A model generated the notes under the pieces. It was given only the letters and a program-made list of their open reading frames with translations, was not told the DNA's origin and ran no database searches. Both the position numbers and the translations under genes were made by a program. Shown piece after piece: positions 13,456 through 27,036 of a stretch of 64,000 nt of DNA. This DNA is from Varroa destructor (Eukaryota > Arthropoda > Arachnida > Mesostigmata > Varroidae): positions 13,139,939-13,203,938 of the forward strand of contig NW_019211458.1 of NCBI RefSeq assembly GCF_002443255.2. Reading direction: 5' to 3'. Position 1 is the stretch's first letter; the number at the start of each line of letters is the position of its first letter.

Positions 13456-14280
13456 TTAATTTGCTCGAACAATCCTATCAACAAATACTAATCTATAGGC
13501 CGAAACGAAAGAGTTAGTAGCTAAACGAAGAATGCCTTTACCAGTCTCTAGTGCAGATGACCCGAATCTTAGGTTAGCGCTAAAGAAATGCAGTACCACA
13601 GGTGTATCGAAAGAACGATGCTTTGTTTTTCCCCTTAATAAGCTTTGAGGTTGAAAAAATGTTCAAAATATACCATTACAGAAACATTATTTTCTTGAGT
13701 ATAGAATTTAGGTTGTACATATGGCCCATTCGTAGTATATATCGTAGCAAAAATTTTCCAAAGTTAGGCTATTGGAAAAATCTCTTACTCCATCATAAGT
13801 GTGTCATTTAAATTTTATTCCCTTTTTAAATTTTATATGCGTAAACAAGATTTGGAAATTGAAATGAATGGGTAGTAGCCGCATTCTAAGCTAGGTTAAT
13901 GTACGCCTGCAGGATGCGTTGTCAGGGCTACTATAAAGGTGCGGCGCGTGTCACAGACATCGGCAAAGCTCAGCCGCCACAAGGGACTGTCTTCCACAAG
14001 ATACATTTATGTCTATGGGTTAGCAGTACAGAAGCGCTCATCCGAACCCTGACAGTTTGACATCGTTACGAAAAGATGAGCGCAGCTTCAGATGGGAGGA
14101 TAGACTCCATATTTCGTTACTGGAACTTTTTTAACACTAGTGGAGGCAACAGGTATCACTTTAGTTTGGGGGAAACCACCCGCAACAGAGAAAACGCACG
14201 GCCATGTTGACATATGTCGTCGGCCCCTAACTTCACCCAAATAATATTAGTAAAACGCCGTTAGCTATACGAGTTTATGT

Positions 14281-14923
14281 GAGGTCGCAGTGGATGCTCA
14301 GATTGAAGGTCGGCATGGCAGTAGACAGCCACCTGTTCCATATAGTTGAAGGCGGTCTCCATGAATAGGACGCAGAGGACGTCAGTTGCACGAATGAAGT
14401 ATACGTGCTGGGTATTTCAGAGCGTACATTCAAAGAGTTGTTGACTAATCAAAGAAAAAGTAAAAAAAAAAAAGTTGAGTGACTATTGCAGGGCGATGGA
14501 CGTTGACTCCATCGAAGAAGCGATTCCTAATTAATTGCCTAAGCTGCCTCAGAGATATTTCTGGGTAAAGTGGTACTTGCAAAGGAGTTAGCAGATCAAG
14601 CTCCGGAGTAGTCACCGCATGAACTGTACATTCCGCAAAAAGTTGGAGCATTGCAAATGGAAGATACACACCCTAAATTGAAGCAGGTGTGGAGTCTGTC
14701 TGAAAGGGTATATCACGGCAGAAACGTCGCAGTATTAACGGAAGCTGCAAAGTACGTGAAACAGTTACCTAAGCGGCATCGGTTCCTCGAAGCTTTGGCG
14801 GTGATCTTTCCCGCTTTGATGTCAGATCTGATGCCAGAAGCGTGCGAAAGGTACAGGTTGCGATATGGGAAAGCTAAACAACTTTTGTGCGAGCGTTGCT
14901 ACAAAAATAACCCACGTAACTAG
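14281..14923 (+). pseudogene. broken coding-like stretch, family unknown
   Basis: I do not recognise the family. Several plus-strand segments have coding-like composition but are separated by stops and frame changes. One includes VYVLGISERTFKELL, which resembles a helix-turn-helix (about 14400-14445). A short MDVDSIEEAIPN segment follows at about 14499. The main frame at 14582-14923 is interrupted by one stop and then runs for about 100 codons with Lys/Arg/Leu-rich helical character, ending LLCERCYKNNPRN with a Cys-x-x-Cys pair. The HTH-like part could fit a transposase or a host DNA-binding protein. The final frame's length alone is not beyond chance, so the case rests on composition and on several adjacent stretches sharing a strand. 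Confidence 0.3.
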
Positions 14924-17900
14924 TTAAAGCTACAAGCATTACCAACAGCTGAAAATAGGTAGAGATAACTAGACAGAGACTGGAGTGATGACGATTCCAA
15001 AGCGGAAACTAAACAGAGCCTCGGTGACGGCTAGGAAAACACTAGAACGAAGAAAAAATATAACGATAGTTATAGCCAGTAGCTTTCCATTTATGCTGCT
15101 AAATTATATCAACATAAACAAGGCTTTTGGGAAGTGCCAGTTATACCGGCTCAACAATTTTAAATGCCCGGATGACAAGCTAAACTGACCATACTTCTAT
15201 CTCTGACTGTATTGTTGGACTGTATCAGGATAAATGTAAACCTTTTGAGGTTTTTTGGCTATAATATGTTACCAAAATTTCACCCACCTGGCACGGTACT
15301 TACGGCAATAAATCGCCTATGCTTTCTCTCTGGTTTCTCTACACAACGCACGGATTTCTTCCGTGTAATCATTCAGAAAAAGCTTAAGAAGAATGGATGT
15401 ATGTACCCGAAATAATCTGAATTAGCGTTACGTTTGTTGGGCAACTTTCTCTTCGTTTTGAATAAAACCGCAATGGTGTTTATCGCTTGTATCTAATACG
15501 AAATGTGTTCACTAATTAAAATTTTTGCAGAAAATAGTAGAGAAACAGCGATTACCTGTTATGACAACAACGACGGGGTATATTGTAAATGGTACTTGAT
15601 GTCTGACCTACACGTGCATACACATTCAATGCGAGTCCCATACGTCTGCAACGACCCTTCCATATGGGTTTAATTCATTGGTTTCACATGGGGTAATTTT
15701 ATCGAATAGCTTGAATTAAAAAAATATCCTGTTTACTCTAAATATAGTACATTGACGACAGCACCCCACATTTCATAGCCGCTTTAATTCTGCGCCAATA
15801 AAAGTTGGAAATTGAGCACTACAAGCAAAGCGACTTAGCATTTGCATCCGAATGTTAAGGACATTATAAAACAACGCCGTGGAGAATAATGGGATTGACG
15901 CCGGAAAAGAAATAAAAATAACTAATAATGGGAACAGTTAACATTTTCCCTTTGCGAAATTAAGGTTTACTAAACACCAAACGCCGGATCATTTCCTTCG
16001 GCAAATGATCATTATGCGAATTAGCGATTCAATAGAACTATTTAAAAGCTTCGAAGGTTTACACAAAGGAAATGCAAATGGCAGAGAAACAGAAGTCATA
16101 AAGAAAACGTAAGATAAAATTCAGTGTTTACACACAAGCCAAGTACAATTGATGATAACTGAAAAGAAAGCTTGATTAATTTGAAAAACAACTTGTAACG
16201 CTTATTCTTTAAAATGAACGGAAAAAGATTCAACAAATGGCGCACATCTGCATGATAAAGCTCTCGGAAATATACGCCTATCTGGCTGCACGACCCTCTC
16301 TGTTCCTGTCCTGCCTACATTTCTGGGCCTTCCCACGTATTTCCAACCTCCCCTACGATATAGAGAAATCTATTGTAAAATAATACAATTTTTAGCCTAG
16401 AATTGGGGTCAGTGTTCTTTGTCATCTCGTTTTTGTCCGTTGCATTCACCACAGGGTTAATTCCGCCAGTCTCTGAACGTGTTTGTCAGATTCAGCCTTT
16501 TGCGTTAGTTGTCCTACGGAAAGATGACGCGCAATACACTGACACGTGGTGATATGGAGTCTCCGAAGACAAGAGAGCTTCCGACGCCAAAGCGACCCGG
16601 ATGACTCTAATCGTAGTCGATCGTCGTCAACTGCGCGCGCTATTGAACGCCTTTCCTATTTGAGATCCACTACAACCTTAGCGTTTCGATGCATAGTTAC
16701 ACAATAACATCTCGAGAAATACGCCTGTTTTGGCAAAACATCTGAAGGTGCCGGTTACATCGACATCATTCTTGTATGACCACATAGGCTTTATCTGTTG
16801 TGTGTAGAAAAAAAAACATGCAGTGCATTCGTCTATTGGATTGGTTTGCTTTGTATTTATCTGTGAGAGCTATCATATTCTACGTATTTCGAAGGGTTAC
16901 GTGGAGCTTTTCGGGTTACTTACCAGCGCTGCTGCCGGCCCGATCACTTAAATTATTATTTCTCACTTTGGCCTTCAGGGTTTCAATATGCTCTATATGG
17001 TTTGATATTTCTGAAGGTTATCTCAATAATAAGATATCAATATTTCACCGCATGTTTTTTTGTTGGCTCAGGCCTCACCTGTCCGCGGGTACGATTGAAC
17101 CATTAGAAAAATTCATAAAAGATGTATGAATTTACTATATGTCCATTGATATTTTAAAGAATTTACGTGTAATAAACTGTTTAACTTTTACAACATTAGA
17201 TATATTTGTTAACCGTTCTTCGATTAATATGCTCTGTTATGGGGGTTTGCTGATCAAATATATATATAGAATCAGCTGAGAGAATGAGAAGCTTTATAGT
17301 GGCTTCTATTGATGGAAAAAGATCAATTTCAGTGACAAGATCCATAAGAAGTTGGATTTGCAGTGGCGACATATTATGGCACGCCGAAAATGCACCATAA
17401 ACCTATTACATAGGTCTAATAGTAGATCAGTGGAGCTTCTCAGTGGAGATACAACACTCGTTTTCGATGGCCATCCATCTTATGCACCCCTTTACGTACA
17501 CCCTACTCTACCGTCCCATTGTGTTTTCTGTTCGGGTCGTTTATCTTCGTATCACCTTGTTCATAGCTCGATTAAAATGCTTTGAATGTAGTAAGTCCAG
17601 CAGCAATCGTGGTAATGGCAGACCTTGCAGCAACAGCAGACACGACAGCAACGGCTAGTACGATACCACGATGGTGTATTAGATTTCAGATGGTGGCAAG
17701 CTGGTGATGGGCAAAGTGATCAGTCCAAAAGGCCTCTCTTGCTTGGGAATGTTATAGTAGTGCCCGAGCATTGATCAGTCAGAGCAAATACTACCGAGGG
17801 CATACCTAGGTAGTGGTCAAGAAGCACAAAGGCTGGTAGATAGGTTTCACATTTAGTAAACAGCTTTATTTAAACGTTGTCGTACTCCGACGTTGTCTGT

Positions 17901-18445
17901 AGCAACAGTTATACGTCATATAACAACTGTGAGCATAGAGAGGCGGCAAGATTGCAATATAATTCGATTGAACCAAATAGATGAGCTGCTGCATCAGTGA
18001 CAGCTCGTGTTGCCTTAGCTTATATAGAAAATGGGTGCCGTTGTTAACAGTCTGAGGACCGGGTTAATTGTTCTTATACAGGTAAACGAATCTAGTGATC
18101 GCTCTATTCTTATATAGGCGTGTAAACAAATTTGGGCGCTTTTATTTGATACGCACAATATGTGGGTCGCGCGTTAAAGCCGGAGAAGTGTTTTAAGAAT
18201 AAAGATGCCCTCAGCGTGCAGTGACTGTTCTCACCTTAAGACGGGGTAGATTAGAGACTATCACGAGCATTGATTCGTTAGGTGTCAAAATCATTTGTTC
18301 AAGCGTGTGCCTCAAGTATGATTAAAAATTATTAATACAAAGATTATAAATCAGAGATTAGTGTATCACTGTGCAGGCTTTGCTCTGTTATATTCAGTTC
18401 TATAGATGAGTGTCACAGAGCATAGTGTTTACGTATACATCTATA

Positions 18446-18479
18446 CTGGGTTTGTATATATATTGTTATAAAAACCCAG
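18446..18479. repeat. inverted repeat, 13-bp arms
   Basis: The arm at 18446-18458 (CTGGGTTTGTATA) pairs with 18467-18479 at 12 of 13 positions; the spacer is 8 bases. Confidence 0.8.
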
Positions 18480-21400
18480 CTTGTAGGTTACCGTAAATGA
18501 AGGTTTGAAGTAAACGAGAGATTTCACAGAGTAATTGGAAGACATGTACAATCCTAACCGCGTGGCTTTACCTTTAAAAATAACAAGGATTCTAATCAGA
18601 AGCAGGATTCGTCAGATTGTCTTAGAAGGATAGTTGAAAACAAGCTATTCAGAAGAACATTCGAAGACAAGTCTAGCACATTCTGAAAGCACTAGGTTCG
18701 CTTCGGACTTTTCAATCCAAAAACTTATCTTAAGTCTTCTGTTTAAAGCCTGTTTATCTGTGTCAGGTGTATTGAACCTGATTCATTATCCACACATGCT
18801 CAACGTAAATCCTTCTCTTATTTATCTACCTCATTATGTACGAATACATACGCGAACCTCACAGAGACAAGTACTTCGTGAAAACTAAGCGACAGATGTT
18901 CTTCAGCCAAGGTTGCTTCTATAAAAATAAAACAGACGATGTCTATATAAGCAAGATTCATACACTTCCCCGACTGTAAACTGTAGTTATACGTAAGATT
19001 TCCTCCTAATTTATGAATTATTATAGTTACTTAGATAAAAGCACAGTCTAAATATCAGATTATGTGTTAAAAGAAAAAAGAAATGATAAATATGTTCGGA
19101 ACGAGCTTCTTATCTTAGTTTAAAACTACAATACGTACATTATACGTACGCGCTATGAGGCCTCACAAAGCTTTTGTTATGCTGATACTGTTTTCGGTAC
19201 TTTGTTCAAGGTGCACACTCAAGGTATAGATATGAAAAATATAATGTCTATTAATGGAATGACAACATTAAGATAAACAAATAAGAAACAAGACAAATTT
19301 TTTTCCTAAAAAATAAACAAAAATTAGATCATTATATCGCTATATAATTCACAACTAAGTAAAAGCAACTAATTGAATTTGCTTTTTTATGCTATTTATA
19401 GTATCTACAGTTTATATATAGTACTGTCAGAAAAGGTGAGCTGAACAAATGACATATATCCCTTATGTGCGTGTGTTTGTGTCATGCAGAATCGACGATT
19501 CTAAAATAATGTCATGTACTTAGTAACTCCTACTGGTGCCCAACCCTGACATTATATGCGTATCGTCAATAAATCAATAAATACTACTAGTGAGGGGTCT
19601 CTATGGGTACGTGCATTTGAAATAGGTGTAAATAACGAATATAAAATATAATAAATATAATTACTTAGTGTCATTTCCTAGAATCACTGAAAACGTACGC
19701 TGAGTTTGGTAAAACCGCCTATGTTGCGAACTTTGCCAAGATAACTTGTCATACAACTAGATGCGCCAAGAATATCCAGAAATCGTGTATCTTTCACAAT
19801 CGATAGAGATGTACGCCTCTTTGTGCGAAGCCGACTCAGATGTCAAAAAATGAATTCCCATGGGTATCAATGATTGTGTATGAGACAGATAGTCGTACAC
19901 AAGGAACCTAGGTACTTTGGCGCGGTATACGGATTTGAAATCGCGGCTAGATGATAAATACACTAGACAATGCATAATTCGGGTTTTACGTCTTGAACTG
20001 CGTTAATACTGGATCAGATGGCTGATCTCCAAGACAAAGTATTCGTATTCATTCGAAGGTCCTCACGCCTCAAGGTCCGGTTAATAGACAGCTTGTCACT
20101 AAGTCGACATGCAGACCGTTATTCCAGTCATAGCAGGCAAGCTGTATGTGTCCTTTTGGCATTATTTCTCGTTACCTTCCTATTCAAATTAATATCCTCT
20201 CCCTGTATCCTTTGTGCTTCCGCAGGTTTATGACTCACACAAGAATTTTCAACTGTGCAGACGGTTTGTTTTTTAAGAGTCTATGTTCTACGTATCATTC
20301 GCGTCTGCATCTTTAGTGGATTCAGGCGTTACTTTTTGGATTCTCACGCATCAGATGCATCATATGCAAAACAGTATTTGTCACTCCATACAAATTACTC
20401 GCAGATAGACCTCCGTGGAAGGTTTTTTGCGCGGAGTTCCTTAAAGAATTACAAGGAATAGTAGAGGGGTATTCAAATATATCTAAACAGTAATCTTACA
20501 GCAGAGTCAATATTAGATTATTTGACAAGACAAAATATCAATTGTGGTCTGGAACTTCACTTTCAAAGACAAAAAATCCTTGCAAATAAACTGTTGCGAT
20601 ACAGACGAAGTATATGATTGAAAATCCTATACAAAGTGCTCAATTATTGAACAAACAAGAAGCCACTTGTTAATCTATACCACGTAGCCGTTAAAAAGAG
20701 CAGGTAGCTCGAATGATTAAGACCTATCAGCTAGACAATATAAGGAACAAGTAAAGCGTCGCAATGTATATTAATAACGTAGATCCGACGATGAAAGCAA
20801 CGACAGTAGAAAATCACTAGTGGCGTTGCCACGTGCAGCAATACTAAACAAAAGATGGTTCCGCTGGCACTTTATTAAGTCCGGCATGTAAGGATCTTAT
20901 TAAATTTCTGCTTGGACTGGAGCCAGAAACTAGTGAAGACCACCAGTGATACCGCTGATACCATTGAACCAATTTTTTTTGCGTGACATAAAGCATGATT
21001 GCCATAGAAGAAAGCAATGAATGGTAGCTGGCATATCAGGATCCTTTTTTTTCTATACCATCTGTGATCTATTTAATTTTAAAGAAATTTCCCAGCTACG
21101 CAAATTGGATGTTATTATATTATATTGTAACAAGCGATAAAGAGATTATGGACTCATGCTCTCCAGTACTGATTATTGTCATTTGACGATTCTGCCATAA
21201 TTGCTCTCAATGCATTCGCCATTTTAACCAAGATCTCGTTGGACAAACCTTTCAAATTAATTAAATACGCATAATAAAGTACGTGCGTATCGACAAACAG
21301 TTTACCATGGTGCATTGGAGGCTGTTAATCGGTTTGAGGCTTTCATTTGATCTACAGTAACAAGGCAACCGCAATAGTCTGAGCATTGCAATCTTAGAAA

Positions 21401-22216
21401 AATAGAATAGACTCAACGACCCGCGTCCGACCTTGAGAAACGAGCGCATAACAGTTTGAGATCGGACAACCCTCGGAAGGAACTGACGCTGGGTCGTCTG
21501 ATCGGCTCGGAAGCGAAGAACTCCTTTTGAGAAATTGTAGAAAACCACGTCATCAAATTGCTAGAGCTGGGATGAAAGATCTCAATCCAAGCCTAGCGTA
21601 TTTTTGTTTGCCAGGAAGCGGATAGTCAACCAAAAAGCCAAGAGAGGTGATACATATCCACTCAGACTCGTTGCGACTATCCCGAGCCGATCGGGCCTTT
21701 TTTTGAAAAGTTTTTTGAGAAAAATAACCGCTAATCTACCCCATTAGCAGCTCGATGACTAGCAAGCTATAGAAGCATAAAATCCATTATTTTGAAAGCA
21801 GTTATTTCATTTAGATAGTACTTCGATTTTAAATAGAGCATGTATATGACCTGTCATATCTAGTACATGTACGTCGATTGTCTATTAATGTGTATAAATA
21901 TTTGAACGTTTTTTGAAGACAATTGGTTGTATTGACCTCTATTGTATAAGAGAGATTCCATATAGAGATTGCAGCAACAAAAAATTATCAGTAAGTTACC
22001 TAACCTTTAGCAGAAAATAGTTGCTAGGGCACGGGAGAATGATAGAAATACAAACGGCAATTAAAAGTACCTGATTAGGCCGGTGAATAGAAAAAAAGAA
22101 TATATTTCTAGCAGAATTATGTGAGGTCTAAGTTTTATTTTATTTGGATCTGCATATATGGATATGAGAATCACGTGCATACATGTCTCATGGTCCGTGT
22201 AATGTGCCAAAAAATG

Positions 22217-22246
22217 TTTATTAACCGTACGTTATTAGTTAATAAA
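22217..22246. repeat. perfect 9-bp inverted repeat
   Basis: TTTATTAAC at 22217-22225 pairs with GTTAATAAA at 22238-22246. A second, 6-bp pair (CTACGT with ACGTAG) follows directly at about 22248-22270. Each alone could be chance. Confidence 0.7.
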
Positions 22247-23957
22247 TCTACGTGTTCTACTTTACGTAGTAGGAGAAAATAGTGTAACCTTGGTAGAAAA
22301 ACTGAGTATCCATCTCTTGACTCACTATTATATAATAGAGCCAAATAATAAGGATAATAATAGCCTTAGTAGACAAGCAGTTGTAAAATTTTAATGTTTG
22401 TTTTGACTTCGGGGTACGTGATCGTGCATAGACGTTCCATAATCGGCTCCACGTGCCAAGTTTACCCAGAGTGAGGATTCACGCAAACATTCAGATAAAT
22501 TGGTCTTAAAAACAGATAACTGTATCAAAGTGCAAGGTAAGTATGCTAGTGAGTTCCACTCACATGTAACAAATTGTATAGGCTTTATTATTACTTACTA
22601 TTAGATATTATGTTCAACATTATTGAATAATCCAGACTAGTGCATACAAATACTTTTGTGGGTAATAATTCACTTCAGTCCTGTCTTCTTGAAGTGAAAT
22701 CTGTGTTTTCACACAAATATAGCTTGTGAAAGTTATCGATATTTTGTATGGCTGTCAAAAAAGGGAAAATTTAGTAGGTTCATCGAACATCGTAAAGGCA
22801 CTTTTCAGCATGTCATGTTCTTCCTTACGGCCAGTAGTTTACTGCAGACGTCCAAATAGAGGGCTGAGTCTAGAGAAACCGATACTTTCATACAATATGA
22901 CGAGGGACTTTTGTGAAACGTGAAGCCTTAGAACCTTAGTACGATAGAAATAGTTGGAGCGTTCACTTATCTATACGAAAAGAGACTATGAATTCAGATA
23001 TAAAGCTTCAGGTCTAAACGCCCACGGTTTTCCCACTGTCTAATACGATTATTTACTAAGCAGTCTGTGTCTGCTCATGAGTTTATAGGCCACCTCAGCT
23101 TGTCCTCTCCTGTAAGGAAACCTTAAAAGAAAAGAGACAGCCACAGGTAAAGAAAAAAAAAGCTGTAGCTATTTAAAATGCTAAAGCCTGCAAGATTGAG
23201 CGATAATTGATTTCACTGAAGAAAACTCTTGCAATTTGTTTTTTGGCAGCACTCGGTTACCGTTTATCATGGAAATTAAGGTGAGGTGATAAGTAATGGA
23301 ATAGCAGAATAACAAATACCTGTTTATAGCCACGCAGCTTTCTCCCAAATTTCCTAAAAATGAATGTTTTGTTTATTTGCCGGGCACACATCGTCACATT
23401 ATAACGTGTAGATTTCATGTTTACCGAGCACAATATTATTATATTGCCTTGTCGTGTAATGCAGGCTTCTCGCCAGAAACTCTTTGTTTTTTCAGCCAAC
23501 AATCAGCTCGTTCATTTATGTGTATATTATATTCGTATCTCCTGGTTTTCCATACGTCTCTATGCACGTTTCAAACAAAAAATGTATTTTTTTAAACCTT
23601 CACAATCACTATTTATGAGACGCCCGTTCAGCTAAACCTATTAGCAAGCGCTTCGGCTTAACACTTAGACAAAAACTTTTCTTAAACATTAATTTTTTTT
23701 TACTTACACTCAGAATGTTTAATCCCCAAGCCAAACATGCCTTTCTACACCCTGGCAAATGATTACTTATAATTATTTGGAATAAGGTGTTTACTAGATA
23801 TTAAACAATGTACAATGTCCGGTGATAGTGCGGTAGTAACGTGTTTGTTTACTGAAATGAAAAATACGTTATGGTCTATAAATCTATAGAAAAAAAAAAC
23901 AATCTATAGAAGAAATGACATCAAATGTTCAGTGTTACGTAGATAGCCGTTTGGATA

Positions 23958-23977
23958 ACTCACACTTCTGTGTGAGT
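23958..23977. repeat. perfect 8-bp stem, TTCT loop
   Basis: ACTCACAC (23958-23965) and GTGTGAGT (23970-23977) flank a 4-base loop. Confidence 0.8.
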
Positions 23978-24056
23978 ATGACGTGTTTACAATTTCTTCG
24001 ATTAAACACATCTCGAAAAGGTGCACACGTCAATGTACGGATTCCCCATTAGTCGT

Positions 24057-24078
24057 CCCCCCCCCCCCCATACCATGG
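24057..24078. repeat. 13-C run plus short stem
   Basis: Thirteen C residues are unusual in such A+T-rich sequence. The last four C with AT pair with ATGGGG across a 3-base spacer (24066-24078). Slippage or sequencing error in the homopolymer is possible. Confidence 0.85.
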
Positions 24079-25536
24079 GGCACTTTAGTGGTACGCCGAA
24101 GTTACACTAGTAAATTCTCTAAGTTATTAGCAATATGCTACATTTAAAACCTTTTCTGACTACTCCACCAAAATCTACAACCTATTCTTATTATACAACG
24201 CGTTTAGTAGTTACTATTATCCGCTAGATATACAAGATGAAAATGCGATGTCATTTCTAGTCGATCTCGGTTTCTGAAAGCCGACATAACTCTTAGGTGT
24301 GTGTCTGTGAATTAAATTTGGAAATTCTAGACCCAGGTTTACTAACAATTTAGTAATGTTGATACCTATACAAAACTCTGTCTGTTTTCATTTGTATCTG
24401 TATGTGTTCGTAAACACAAGCAACGACGAATGACTGCTGGACCTGACTATCTGCTCTACAATATGAAACGCACAGATAAAACTACCCAGCTTTTATGAGT
24501 ACCGCCTTCGTCTTTATTGAGATCAAAATATCTTTTTTGTTGCCGTCTAGTTGTTATTTACCCTTTCGTATATATTTACATGTTTTATTAAGGAATATGT
24601 ATGCGCATGAGGAGCTTCCAAGCAACAATTAGCAATAACATGTTAGCTAACAATTTTGCTTTGATTTGTTAGAAAGCTATTGTGATTTTTTGTTTTCATT
24701 GTTATAATGAGCACAAGTTAAAATATTAAACCGCTTATCAACCAAAAATAGAAAAAGATATTGATGTGCTCCGAATCTTTTATGGTTTCCATAGTTTACG
24801 TCGGAAAATTATGCTTTTGAGCCTTATTTTAATACGAGAATCAATATGCACCATCAATATATATAGTCGTAGATTAATTCTATTCCTTAAAATGTCTGAC
24901 GACAATTCCTTAATGCCTGCCCTAAAACGATTAAAAAAAAAGTGAGGTAAGATTTCTAGTGGAGATTTTAAGAACACAAAATTATACCCTTGAAATGGTT
25001 GTAATAAATAGAAAACTACCAAAGTCGATCTAAAACCATTCATTCCCATAAATTATCTACCGGTTTAAGTCTCAACAAAAAATTCACTTCCTCCACGATT
25101 CTTTCCTCATTGAAGCCAATAAGCAAAGAGGTAACGTTTGTTTCTTCCGAGGTGCTTTTTAAGATTTCATTATCAAGACATAATTACTTCTTTCATTCTG
25201 AGAACTATTTCGATAGGTTCATTGCAAAACATTCAGCCTCAACGTTACCAGAGGTACGAAAAGTAAGCTGGCCATTGGCTGTTAATTAACCGTTAGCTTG
25301 TGAAAAATCCTAGTTTACCTTTAGATTATTAACTGCGAAAATGCTACGCGTACATTCGAACTATTTGCCTCTTTATTTTTACGCAACCTTCCCCATCTCT
25401 TAGCTTAGACAGCTGTTTTATCAAGAGATAGCTTCATGATTTGATGTGCGAATTTTCAGTATGACGCTATCCTTTGGACAATAAATTGTCATTGTCGCAG
25501 AGAATAGTTGCGCTCGGAAGTTGCAAAAAGTTGTAG

Positions 25537-25590
25537 CAACTGGTTTTTTGATTGATGGTTCACCAGTTAGGAGCACTATCGTAACCTCTG
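25537..25590 (-). repeat. interspersed repeat fragment, copy 1
   Basis: Shares TGATTGATGG and, after a diverged middle, AGCACTATC with 29717-29765 on the same strand. The differences between are mainly transitions plus one indel. Read on the minus strand, the preceding CTCAGAGGTTACGATAG is A-box-like, so a tRNA-derived SINE is possible. Confidence 0.45.
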
Positions 25591-25662
25591 AGTAAATGAT
25601 ATAATGGGTACGGCTGAATCATAGTTAACACCAGCGTTTCTCGTAAGGCGTAAAACAATATG

Positions 25663-25790
25663 TTAAACGGCTGGTTCCCAGAACGAAACTACGTTTACGA
25701 CCAGATTCAAACCCAGACCGGCACGTGTCATAAAGTTTAGCAAGCATGGACTAGCATGATCTTGTGTAGTATCATGAGTATGTGCAGTGT
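25663..25790 (-). repeat. tRNA-derived SINE-like remnant
   Basis: On the minus strand a CATGCTAGTCCATGC segment (A-box-like) precedes GGGTTTGAATCTGG (B-box-like, about 25703-25716) by about 30 bases, close to the normal tRNA spacing. The following GGTCGTAAAC matches the tail after the 13.4-kb B box. No acceptor stem can be folded, so this is not a working tRNA. A 90-codon minus frame over the same bases is a chance frame. Confidence 0.4.
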
Positions 25791-25960
25791 CCAATCTTAC
25801 AGTTTTTTCTTTATAAAATACCGTCAGTGGGATCATCATTGTACCATTATTCTTAGACCCTAAAGCGCTACTTAATCTACCTACAAAACTATTCCTATTT
25901 TGTAACGTAGTGCGCTCTCCTATGGGTTCCCACAAATATTTTAGAATAGTAATAATTTTA

Positions 25961-26035
25961 GAGGGAGGTGCTCAGTTGGCCAATTGGTATGTTGCTTTGT
26001 TTAGGTAAATTGGTATTGGTAAAAGAACCATTCTA
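25961..26035 (+). repeat. possible tRNA-like remnant, plus strand
   Basis: GGTGCTCAGTTGGCC is a good A-box match. About 45 bases on, GGTAAAAGAACC stands where a B box would be, but is poor. A degraded SINE head is possible; the evidence is weak. Confidence 0.25.
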
Positions 26036-27030
26036 TTTTATGGTAATTTCTAAACAAGGTAACATCGAGCATCTTACCGTCTAGCCTATTTACATAACAT
26101 CAGCATCATACCACTGTTTTATATCTCGAAAAAATATAACGTCTGCAGAATAAATTATGATAAATGCCAGTTAATACAAAATATTATCAATACTATTACA
26201 TTTGCTCGTCCGCAACAATTTAGAGAGCCGGTCTTTTTGAATAATTTTTTAACTGCGCAGCGTTGGCACATACAATTTGGTAACTATTCTCATTATGTCC
26301 TAAACTATTTCTATGCCGTAACTAAGTGTCATCAGGTTCATCATACGTTCAGAGACAGTGATATCGTTTGGTCCTAAAAATCAACGCTTCGTGATTTAGT
26401 ACGTATTCATACCTCGGGGACTCAAGGGGAGGAATGGCTTGACCGTAAAAACTTTTGAGGAGAATAGAGACTAAATATAGACTTTATCAAAGCGTGTAAA
26501 ATAAGATTGTAACAAAAACGTCGAAGAAGCAAGAGGCAAGCAAACAATGGGTTCTCACCGAACTGACTTGGGACAAATCGAAACGGGAGTGATACCCCTA
26601 GGGACGATTTACGGAACCACTAACAGCGAAAGTTCCGTGTGAAGCACGCCGTTGTTAGAGGAAATAAATGGGTAGACTGATCCATTATAGCGGTTACCAA
26701 ACGAGGATTAGGTTACAGACTGGCGTCAAACGGCAAAGACAGTGACTCTAGTGATAGTCTCGAGTAGATTCGGGAGTAAGTGACAATTCATATTCACAAT
26801 AAATATCAATGGCTCGTATTATGACAAAATATTTCACGACAGGGGAGACGATCAATATTGCCAAAAAATCCGAATTCCTTTAAAGCCTAATAGGTCTGTG
26901 GCGCGGAAGCCGGCAATTTTTCGTCTTACGTTCTCTAGGTCCAATCTACTTCTTACTATCGAGGAAGTCTACCCCCTTTATAAAGTCTCGTACATTACTT
27001 TATTCCTAAAGCTCTTTTAATCCTTTATAG
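26036..27030. other. non-coding, nothing recognised
   Basis: No frame, repeat or RNA gene could be supported here. Confidence 0.5.
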
Positions 27031-27036
27031 TTTTAT

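Larger units (their letters stand above)
15450..25530. other. long non-coding stretch
   Basis: No recognisable gene in about 10 kb. A richer pocket at 16.50-16.68 kb and three frames of 60-110 codons show no domain. It holds inverted repeats at 18446-18479, 22217-22246 and 23958-23977, and a 13-C run at 24057. Short words such as TATATATATA and AATCTATAG recur but form no arrays. Confidence 0.5.

Noticed and set aside
16800..17129. 109-codon plus-strand frame
   Set aside because: Length is within chance for this composition; hydrophobic, Phe/Leu-rich, no domain or splice context.
4692..25600. Similar words AACCTCAGAGTAAATCATA at 4692 and a 17-of-19 match near 25583
   Set aside because: A match of this length is expected several times by chance in a 64-kb self-comparison, and the flanks do not align.
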